Shown in pieces: positions 55,499 through 64,000 of a stretch of 64,000 nt of DNA; within the stretch, counting starts at the first letter, position 1; the number at the start of each line of letters is the position of its first letter. The translations under genes were made by a program, and so were the position numbers. Source of the DNA: Heliocybe sulcata (Eukaryota; Basidiomycota; Agaricomycetes; Gloeophyllales; Gloeophyllaceae); contig ML213505.1 of assembly GCA_004369045.1 (NCBI GenBank), positions 1,100,752 through 1,164,751 of the forward strand, written 5' to 3'. The notes beneath the pieces were generated by a model, which searched no databases, was not told the origin of the DNA, and saw nothing but the letters and a program-made list of their open reading frames with translations.

Positions 55499-55835
55499 AT
55501 GTGTTGTCGGATTACCATTTCAGTGCCACTCAAACCGTTATTCATCTCGCGGCCCTGGTATCCGTCCCTTACGATTATGATGTTTCACTCACAGATACTT
55601 GTACCACTACGATTCAGACTCGACATGCCATTAGATATATCTCTTATATCAGACTTTGTAGTTTAGTTTAGTATTCGATGTAAGTCAAGACAGTGATATC
55701 AGCTAGCGATTACAGATCACGTAGTATTAGTATACGAGAGACTACAATTCAAACCGAAGCTATGGATATAACGTTGAAATGTCCGGTATACAAATGGGAT
55801 TTCATACGTACATATAAACAGCAGGTCAAGTCCAC
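55499..55835. other. Gap between convergent MFS and inositol 5-phosphatase genes
   Basis: These 337 bases are AT-rich and contain several TATCTCTTATATC-like runs. They should hold the 3' ends of both genes. No RNA gene or repeat is seen. Confidence 0.4.
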
Positions 55836-57391
55836 TCACACGAACTTATCCTTCAGGTAGCCCTCGAGCATCCGCGCATGTGCACTCTCAAAGGGCATCA
55901 CGAACGAGCGGGCGCGCCACCACCGCCAGAACGTATAGAACAACGAACCGCCGAGAATAGCAGACAACCCGAGCAGGGCAGAGCCGGCGCCGACAATGAT
56001 GGTGAAGAGCCAGGCGAAGCCGACGATGCGGTCGAGGGCGCGGCCCAGGTAGCGTTTTCGGGTGGCGTAAGGATCGGGGATGGGGGTGTAGGAGGGCGGA
56101 AGACGGAGAGTTGGTGGGGGTGACGTGGGGGTGGGGGGGGGGGGTGGGGGGAGCAGAAGTAGCGCAACAACTGGTTTCTGATGATAAGGTCAGTGCTGAG
56201 GGCGTAGAGCGTCTGGACGAAGGGTACTTACGTGGTCTGAGGTGGTGTATGAGGGGATGGAGGTGTACAGGAGGTTAGTAATGTTGGACTCGGTCGGGGT
56301 GTCTGGTGAGTCGGAGTGCGTGGAGTACATCACACGGTCGGTCCACGATGGTGATCGGAGGATACTGTGAAACTCGGTCAATAATCATTCGATACCACCG
56401 AAAGCTGATTCTCGGACCTATACTTCTCCACCTCCCCGAGCTGATGCTTATACGTGCACTTGAACTTCCAGAACTCGCCCTCCCTGAGGCCCACGAACGC
56501 GCTCCCCTTGCGCCTCTCCACAAGGAGCTGGTCGTGCTCTTTCAGTCCCAGCCTGTCCTCGTCCGACTGCAGCGCGTGGATGAAGTCCGCGCGTTTCTTG
56601 AGGGGGTGCGAGGACGGGAGGGACACGCGGAAGTTAAGGTCGCCGAAGAAGAAGAGGTGAGAGGTGTCGTAGATGGTGGTGGGGGTGGCGGCGGAGGTGT
56701 TGGGGAGTGGAGGGAAGAGGAGCGTGCGGGCAATGTGGTGGTAGTCGGCGATGCGGGAGGGGAGTTTGTGTTCGTGGGGTGTTAGATGTGCGCATACGAA
56801 GCTGAATGACATGTCAGCTTCATGTGTATAGTAGAATGTCAGTACGCACGTGAATACCTCCCCCACCCCTCCGTCGTCTGCAGGCACGCGGAACCGCACG
56901 CCCACCGCACCCTTGTTGCCCAGGTATAGCGGTCCGCAGCCCGTCCACTGCGTCTGAACGTCGACCACTTTTCTCCCAACGCCGTCATCCCGGCCGTACA
57001 CAAGCAGCGCAACCCCGACGTTCACGATCTTCGCTATGAGGGTATATTTCTCTTTGTTCGGCGCATGTGCTTCGATCTGGGAGAGTATGAGCGCGTCCCG
57101 GTTGTTGACCACGCTCTTGGATAGACCAGAGACTGTGTGTCTCCTGGCTTTAGCCCGCCCGACTGCATAAGTATAGATGGACTTACATCCAAGGTGTAGA
57201 GGCAGAAGCTCCTGAAAGCCGACCGCAACGATATCCGGTGCTCTCGGCTCACGGGACAAGAAGCTCGAGACTTGAAGGGTTGGTGAGAGCCAATCTACCA
57301 GATCCTGAGGAAGTCCGAATATTCCTTGTAGATTTGTGTTGTAGGACGCAATCTGTACAAGCAGCCGGTCATGGCTTCGAATGTCGGACAT
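55836..57391 (-). CDS. Inositol polyphosphate 5-phosphatase with C-terminal membrane anchor
   Basis: Start is ATG 57391 (MSDIRSHDRLLVQIASYN). The catalytic domain shows VQIASYNTNLQG, PDIVAVGFQELLPL, LGNKGAVGVRF, VCAHLTPHEHKL, LFFFGDLNFRVSLPS, RSPSWTDRVMY and TSDHKPVVA, the exonuclease/endonuclease-fold metal and substrate motifs. Several introns are in-frame (e.g. after LHLG and after EVFT) so part of the ORF reads through. The C-terminal part is a Pro-rich linker over a run of 12 Gs in the plus strand (56133-56144), then a hydrophobic stretch (RIVGFAWLFTIIVGAGSALL) and an ending MLEGYLKDKFV. It should hydrolyse the 5-phosphate of phosphoinositides at a membrane. About 440 residues in all. 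Confidence 0.9.
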
Positions 57392-57683
57392 ACTCACAAA
57401 GGCAAAGCTGGGTACAGGGGGGTATCACAATGTCCAAAGGGTAACAATAATGAAGCTGTGGCCAGTAAAGACGATGGTCAGAGCGGCGTACACATTGCAG
57501 GTATGTGAGTAGGGAGCAAGCCGGCGCCTGCGAGTGGCAGCTCTTCAGCTCTTCCAATGATGTAATCACTGTCTGGCCATAAACTGATGTCATGCTCAAC
57601 GTTCAACGTTCAACTGCGGCCAGTAAAGAGAGTGATGCAGTAAGATTAAACAGACACGAATATCCAGCAAGAAGTCGTAGGGA

Positions 57684-58836
57684 TTACTCTCTGGGTAAGA
57701 AGGGACTAATAACACGCGCAGACGGAGCCTCAATAACAGGTGGGAGAGACTTGGCCATCTCCTGCGTCCCCGCGGGGAAAGGCAAGTCGTCCACGCCTTT
57801 CGGAAGCACCTTCTCATAACGGCCCTTGGCTTGGTTGTGTTGAGCCTGCGCAACCATGATCTTTTTCGCGTCCCGCACCATGACGTGCGCATCATCGACA
57901 CCGGGTACGCATCCCTTGACGAACAGGAGGTTGAGCGCCGTGTCGACCCGCACGACTCTCAAGTTGTGGGTGGTAATTCGTACACCGCCCATTCGACCCG
58001 CCATCTTCCTGCCTGGCCATACACGACCGGGATCCTAGGAACGCTGTTAGGCAAACTATTGTAGCACCGGGGCAGTGAACATACCTGATGTTGACCCGTA
58101 GAACCGAGAGAACGGTGCGATATTGAAACACCGTGACTAGCACGTAAACCCTTGAAGCCCCAGCGCTTCATACCACCCTGGAAGCCTTTACCGATGCTAC
58201 AGGGAAACATACGGTTAAGAAATCAGACAAAGGAAGCTGAAGCTCTCACGTACGATTTGGCAACGACATCGACAAACTGGCCAGGGACGAAGTGAACAGC
58301 AGACAGCGTCGTGCCTATAGGGTTGCTCGTGAGGATATATAGGTGAGGCAAGGTAGGGACGAACCGACTGGGACATGCGCATCCGGGGTGACTGGGAATT
58401 CCCTCACTATCTGCTTCGGTCCGACATTAGCATTTCTGAAATGACCCATCATCTGCGCCGTCGTATTCTTCTCCCTCTTGTCCGTAGCACCAAGTTGCAC
58501 GGCATGGTATTCCGTCTTGTCCTTGCGGACAGTCACAATGTTCGCCGTTACTTGGCAGTTGTCTATCTGGAATCCCTCAATTGGGCGTTATGATACCTGA
58601 GAGCACGCCATACGGACCTGAAGTACTGTGACCGGTTGTCGTGCTCCCAGGTCATCCCACATAGCCGTCATCCCTCGCTTCCGCGCAATAACTCCCGTCC
58701 GGATAGACTGAGGCGTCCATTTTGCTGCCTTCAGCGGGTCGGCAGGTGTAGGAGTAGCTTGCATAGCTGAGGTGGAGTGGATTGCTCTACATGCTCGGAA
58801 AGCCGACCGAGAATTAAGTGACCAGATCCGCAGCAT
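57684..58836 (-). CDS. Mitochondrial ribosomal protein uL3m
   Basis: Starts at ATG 58836 with a presequence ([18 protein letters not shown]). The L3 core follows in several exons: [54 protein letters not shown], then [60 protein letters not shown] and [20 protein letters not shown]. About 340 residues, ending at 57684. The RASHG, GSTGQHQDPGRV and KMAGRMG blocks are characteristic of L3. It is head to head with mL44. Confidence 0.95.
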
Positions 58837-59657
58837 CGCGCTGTCGAAAATACGGGGACTGCCCGTTCAATCGAATGAAGTCAAGAAATCTCAGTCCCTC
58901 CCACGTGATATTTTCGCACGATCCAAAAGGGCGAATGTCGCGAAACATATGTTTCTCCGTAATGTAAGAATGGCTCTGTTGATAAGGTATCAACCTAAAG
59001 AATAGTTTCTTGAGAAGTAAAGCTGGCTATAGATCTAGGACTATAGGAAGCAGTATGGACAAAATCCTAAGTCAATTTGTGCACGTGAAAAACACGTGAT
59101 AGGCACGCGTTGCCACAGCCCACAAGGCGCATTTACTGCCCGCCTCGAACGGGCCTCGCAAGCTCAATTGACCTAAGTTCAGCCCATGCTAACAAAGAAC
59201 ATACTGAGTCCCTGGATTCTCCAGCTGTGCTTGAAGGATTGACTCATGAATCTTTTCTCATCGGGGAAGGGCGTCGGAAGCTACAATGTACTCAACATAG
59301 GATGGCAAGAGTGCTCCATCCGTGTGCCTGTAGTGCTGTCGAAGCTCTTAGAATGTTTGTTTCATTACTGGAACACAGGCGTGAAACGCTGGTGAGTGTC
59401 CCCTATTAAATATACATGATATGATCTTGAGCTTAATACTTTGAGCAAATACCTATGACTCAGAGACATATGAATAACTTTACTTTGCCATGGCGCAACT
59501 GGTGGTGCTGCATGCAGTGATTCTGTGTGTATGTGAAAAGATAAAATTCAGATATGGAAGTATTGAAACCTGTTTTGGAAGCGGTATTGGGGGCAGGCGG
59601 AGAAAGCCGAGAACCCAAATTTTGGGATAGAGAACGCGGCGCGGGGTAGCAAAGAAC
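58837..59657. promoter_or_regulatory. Divergent promoter region of uL3m and mL44 with CACGTG boxes
   Basis: Between two mitochondrial ribosomal protein starts lie three CACGTG boxes, at 58902..58907, 59082..59087 and 59093..59098; two continue as CACGTGAT. The last two are spaced 11 bases apart, one helical turn. CACGTG is the Cbf1/USF bHLH site. An open frame of 99 codons at 59110 has no domain. An ACGCGT lies near 59105. Confidence 0.5.
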
Positions 59658-60871
59658 ATGCATGGGTATGTGCACAAACGCCTCGCGTCCTCGATTGCAA
59701 AGCTAGCCGTCTCTCCTTCTGCCGCCAAGGCCTTTCCCCCACCCGAGGCGATCCAGAATCCTCGCGCCTTTCAAGCAGAGATTTATGCCGCCCTTCAACC
59801 GCCGCCCGTGTCCTCGCTATCAGCACTCGCGCATAGACTGGGATTAGGATACACCTTGTCACCGGAGGAGGTGCAGCAAGCATGCACACATCCATCTTTT
59901 GTCCCGTTGTATCAGAAATACTATCCGAAAGAACCGAAGCCGAAGGCCAATGCAAACCTTGCGTCGTTGGGAAACTCGTTGCTCGGGGTGTTCGCGGCCG
60001 AATATGTCAGTGCGAGTTACCCGTATATGCCGACAAATATTGTAAAGGCGGCGGTGAGCACGTACGTAGGCAACAAGTCGTGCTCAGCCGTGGCGTCCGA
60101 GATCGGAGCCGCGCCTTTGTTACGGTGGCATCGAACGGTATGTCCTGTCCCACAGAGCGCTGTTTGCATCTACTCAACCGCTGTAGCCACCGACTCCACT
60201 AAATCCGCAGGCTCTTCTCTTGACTGAAGCTCTCGCCTCCATTTCTAAATCCATGATTGCCCTGGTGTACAAGCACCACTCACTTCCTGTTGCACGCCAA
60301 ATCGCTCACGACCTCTTCCTGAGCCGGCAGTTGGACATGCGAGCGCTGTTCAAGTTCCGAGACCCCAAGAAGGCTCTCAAGCTGCTCGTCGACAAGTTCA
60401 ACCGGGAACGGCCTACATCCAGGTCTGTTGAATCTTAGTAGGAATTGCGATCCCCGAGTCTAACTCCTCCTACTCATAGATTACTATCAGAGTCGGGTCG
60501 TTTCACAAATTCACCCGTATTTGTAGTGGGTATATACAGCGGAGCAGACCAACTTGGGGAAGGGTTCGGTTCATCATTAAAAATGGCGGAACACCGAGTG
60601 CGTGCCAACTCGTTTCTTTCTACTGGACATGTCTGACAAAATAACCTCAAAGGCTGCAGAAGACTCCCTCCTTCGCCTGTTTCTGACCCGCACGCCCCCA
60701 GAAGAACTCAGGCTCCCCAGCTCAACCTTCTCGTCAACGCTCTACGTGCCCGATACAGAGGCAGGTTCTGAGCCGAAATACGCTCCAGGGGGGATTGCAA
60801 TGGAGGAGATATTGTACGCTACCTCTGGGAAGTCAGGACATTTCAATCCCACCCCCAGCATCCGGGACTGA
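59658..60871 (+). CDS. Mitochondrial ribosomal protein mL44 (MrpL3 type, RNase III fold)
   Basis: Four exons, 59658..60137, 60211..60422, 60480..60597 and 60653..60871, give 342 residues. A presequence (MHGYVHKRLASSIAKLAVSP) precedes an RNase III-like fold: RLGLGYTLSPEEVQQACTHP, NANLASLGNSLLGVFAAEYV, PYMPTNIVKAAVSTYVGNKS and ALASISKSMIALVYKHHSLP. A dsRNA-binding-like second half follows (ALKLLVDKFNRERPTSR, FVVGIYSGADQLGEGFGSSL, KMAEHRAAEDSLLRLFL). In mL44 the catalytic acids of RNase III are lost, and this copy shows no obvious EFLGD. It is a structural protein of the large mitoribosomal subunit near the exit tunnel. Confidence 0.9.
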
Positions 60872-61411
60872 GCTGGCGCTTGCCCGTGGAGGTTCATGTT
60901 ACTGGTGGAAGTGTTGATACCGTTTTCGCCATGTGTCCGGTTATGATGGGATGATTGTCACTGTCCACTACTCTGGTCGCACGGCTGTCCAGCTTTCTTA
61001 GTGTCTATATTTTTTCTGACGCGAAGAATCTTGGCCAAGATAGCGCGAAGCCTAAGCGTGTTGCCAGAGCTGTGCAAAACTATGGAGGCGGAGAAGAAGG
61101 ACTATGACGGAAGATCAGAGGCATGGCGAGAACGAGTCTATGACTGCGAACCTGACGGTCGCCCGAGTCCACCTTAATGTATTCATACACAATGTCCGCC
61201 GGCTGCATTCTGAAAATTGAATATCACTTATTAATCCACACATCCCTCAGCTCCAGCCTCTATGGCGGTACGCGTTCATTAGGCCACTCTCTCGATCCAG
61301 ATTGGGACAGAGTCTCGTAGAGAGGCTGATTGATTAAAAGCTGGACCCAAGTCGATTCTTTCCCCAAACTGCTACATCCCATAGACTATTGACCGCTGCT
61401 CATCAAATGGA
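60872..61411. other. Intergenic region before the RRN6-like gene
   Basis: About 540 bases without a supported gene; short open frames only. The last 100 bases precede ATG 61412 and are the likely promoter and leader. Confidence 0.4.
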
Positions 61412-64000
61412 ATGGATATCTGGCTCTCCGATGACAGACCATCACATGGTCCGACTAGCCACAGTCTACGGAAAGGAAAGAAGAAGGAAGAGATCCCATG
61501 GAGCTATCCTCTTGCTGAAGCAGGGTCGCTCACTGCAGCTGGTCTGCATGACAAGAACGGGCGGCTTGAATGGACGTTTCCATTGAGGGAGCTTGGTTCG
61601 TGTTTCCTGTTTCTGGGTGTCTCCAAAGCTCACCCTCAAAACAGAACGAGGGCTTCGTATAAAGGGGACTAGCAAAGAGATATATCTTCCGACATGTCCA
61701 CTACCCATCCGCCTCCCCGAAACCTCTATCCAGCACCGCGCAGAACAAGGGGTAGGGCCTAGCCCAGACATGTTGCACAGTATTGTTGACATACTTCAGG
61801 CTAACTTCATAAGAACCTACTTTCCCGACGTCGATATCCCTGCAGAACTGCTCAGGGAAGAGATTGTAGCCGACATGCAAGCTTCTCGCAAGCTGGACGA
61901 ATTTGATCCGTGCATGGGCGACACTCTTGAGGTGGTAGGCTGCTACGACGGTCGCAAGCATGGTCTGGCGCTAGCGTTCCCAATGGGAGAATCAAAGCGT
62001 GATCTGAGTTTGTTACTTCATTTCTTGGGAGATTTCACTTTGTGTGCTTACTCTGTCGTCTAGATCTGTCTCCTTTCTCGTATGAGCAGGACTCCGGTGC
62101 CGTCTTCAAACCCTCGGCAAATGCTGTCAAGACCTTCGGAACACCAATAATGCAAATCACTAGCTCTTCGAGTGATTCAGGCACCGTCGGGAGTTCGTAA
62201 CTTCTACGCATTTAATAATCAAAGCTGATCACGAATGCACACCCCAGAATCTCTGCTTGCCGTCCGAACTTACGCTTCTACCACGCTCTTAGAAGTGAAA
62301 GCCAAGATATCTGGAGTACATAGCCAATCTGTCTTAAGTTTGGACGCTCTTACTCTAGGAGTGGTTAACCACTCCGACCTTGGGAGCCGCCAGATCGTCG
62401 ACATGGCACTTCGGCTTACGCCAGATCCTCAGCTTCTGTTTGTCAATGATCAAGGAGCTACATACACCTGCCGCGTGGGAGGTGGCAAGAATACTGTGTG
62501 AGCATTGTCGTGTTCCCGCTCGAGCAATCGTCCTGAAACTCCTCACAGTAGTGTCATGCACCCAGGCACTGACGACCAGGGGGTGGGCTCAGAAGATCCG
62601 TTCCGAGGGATCATTCTGGCCAAGGATGCTGAATGGTTCATGCTGTCGTCCAGTAAAGTCATCGGGAGATCGGACTTCTGCGTAAGAGCTGGCAGCCTTC
62701 TTCTCTTTGTTTCCTATGATTGACGCTATCAGCAGTCGTCCAGCAGGCCGTCTCCTTTCTTCTCCATCCAGGATGAAGCTCGTTCCGTCATAACGCACGT
62801 AGGTGCCCCTAGGCCGGACCACCTCTTTTGTGTGACCACGACAGAAGATGTCCTGTGGATTGATGACCGGTTTGCACGGAAACCTGTTTTGGGGTATAAA
62901 CATAAGCGCGAACCGGATCGGTCACTATTTTCAATGACCACAAGCACGTTGTCCAGTATGTACCTATCCCATCTGATGTACAAGCGGATGTCTGACTTCT
63001 TTCAGGGCCTTTGACTCTTCTCGCGTCCAAGAGAAACAACTTGATTACTGTGTACGACGTTTCTCGAGAGGGGGACGATAGCCTCGTATACTCCAATGCA
63101 TCGCCTTACTCTCCGAGAGCTGCGGGCCCCTGGGCGGCGCCTTACGCTGGATCAAAGCTTTTTGCGCATCCTTTGCAGAACGACATACAGGATATTAGTT
63201 TTGCGAGGCTATCCCATCGGGGAAGCCTGCATTGTATGGATTTCCGACTTTCATCGGGTGGTGCAGAAGAGTACGATGCTGGAGACATGATGAATACCAA
63301 GGTTGAGTGGTCCGATGAGATTTGTGGTCTTGATGATGAAGGCCTGCGTCCGGATGTTGGGCCTCTGGGAGGACGCGAGTTCGCGCAAGTGGATTTGTGG
63401 CCTGCATACGAAAGTGAGTCTGGGTGATCACATACAAAGTGCAGCGCTGAATCTGAGCATCAGGGTTGTTTATTGCTCCAAGACGGCAACAGGCAGAGAA
63501 GGATCCGGAAGCGGTATATGACCTACTGGAGAAGATGCCCGCATTCAAGCAGAATCTCGATGAGCCGGTGGACAGTGCCCTGACAATGTCAGCCTATTTG
63601 CTCTTCAGTTTGCATCTGTTTACCTATTATATCTGTCTAGGTTTGATATCGCATTCCGCTCTGGTGAAGAGCCTGCGCAGAGCTCCAGGGCGGACTTTAT
63701 CACGCAGAGTGCTCTGAACTCCACTCGCGGGTACCGTGCCTTGGTGCAGAACAGGATACCCAAGACACAGCTGGTCCAGGAGATGCCGTGGCATACGAGC
63801 ATCAAGCCCTTCCTTCGGCATTTCGATGAAGATGCGGCGAAAGACCCCGAGGAGCTGTTGGAGGCCCTGCGTTGTTATGACTTGGAGTCGACACCCGACC
63901 GACCAGGACCATCTTATCGGCTAGAAGCGGAGGCTCGCGAGCAGCTCACGCTTGATCTGGCGCTGGCATCGGATGTATTTTCTCTCAATCCATTTCGGAT
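61412..64000 (+). CDS. RRN6-like RNA polymerase I core-factor subunit (partial, runs off the edge)
   Basis: Starts near ATG 61412 (MDIWLSDDRPSHGPTSHSLR) and continues past the window end. Readable pieces joined across short introns: SYPLAEAGSLTAAGLHDKNG, SPDMLHSIVDILQANFIRTY, FPDVDIPAELLREEIVADMQ, PDPQLLFVNDQGATYTCRVG, GPLTLLASKRNNLITVYDVS and later a helical region (LVQEMPWHTSIKPFLRHFDE). The N-terminal propeller plus helical part, and the SHR/DxRS-like blades, resemble Rrn6/TAF1C, the Pol I core factor that binds the rDNA promoter. Resemblance is moderate, and another large WD-like protein is possible. The last intron seen is at about 63593-63642. Confidence 0.55.

Noticed and set aside
56101-56160. 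Suspected frame break at the homopolymer in the 5-phosphatase gene
   Set aside because: Careful codon counting shows the frame from KPVVALLLL continues in phase into the Pro-rich linker and membrane segment.

Overview
The window looks like a chromosome arm of a filamentous basidiomycete, probably an Agaricomycete. Nearly every gene is split by short introns of about 45-70 bases with GTRNGT donors. Genes alternate strands every 1-3 kb, and the protein set is eukaryotic and fungal: TFIID, SKP1, Sar1, histone H2B, a quelling-type RNA-dependent RNA polymerase, a basidiomycete-type atypical kinase and an F-box-like/LRR protein. I see no transposon, CRISPR array, rRNA or tRNA gene. All functional calls come from reading the sequence and from family knowledge; nothing was searched.

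Layout. 0-9 kb: an NSRP1-like splicing regulator, an atypical kinase (-), an RRM protein resembling the N-terminal half of cyclophilin E, TAF13 (-), an HTD2-like hot-dog dehydratase, histone H2B with an ACGCGT/CACGTG promoter, and a PRCC-family protein (-) sharing a 132-base promoter with NUP133. 9-20 kb: NUP133 (about 21 exons), COA8 (-), guanine deaminase (-), a gene-poor stretch and an unrecognised 247-residue protein. 20-30 kb: mRNA guanylyltransferase (-), SKP1 (-) divergent from mitoribosomal bL27m, a DUF3074/START-like protein, a glutamine-synthetase-like enzyme (-) and a WDR53-like protein. 30-42 kb: a Tim17-like membrane protein (-), an F-box-like protein (-), UTP21, SRP receptor beta, a small MYND-finger gene, SAR1 and GPI14. 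42-52 kb: the RNA-dependent RNA polymerase (-), a non-coding stretch with nested inverted repeats, and a long-chain acyl-CoA synthetase. 52-64 kb: GMF1 (-), an MFS transporter, a membrane-anchored inositol 5-phosphatase (-), divergent mitoribosomal genes uL3m (-) and mL44, and an RRN6-like Pol I factor running off the right edge.

The genes are mostly housekeeping: transcription (TAF13, RRN6-like), mRNA and rRNA processing (capping enzyme, NSRP1-like, PRCC, UTP21), the secretory and GPI pathway (SAR1, SRP receptor beta, GPI14) and mitochondrial translation and assembly (bL27m, uL3m, mL44, COA8, the Tim17-like protein, HTD2-like). No operon-like logic is expected. The linkage that is visible consists of head-to-head pairs with short shared promoters. 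I did not find a clear new multi-gene system. The best leads are the RRM-only cyclophilin-E-like protein, TAF13 with a PGAY-repeat tail, the ACGCGT and CACGTG promoter patterns, the inverted repeats near the RdRP gene and a few family members with altered key residues.
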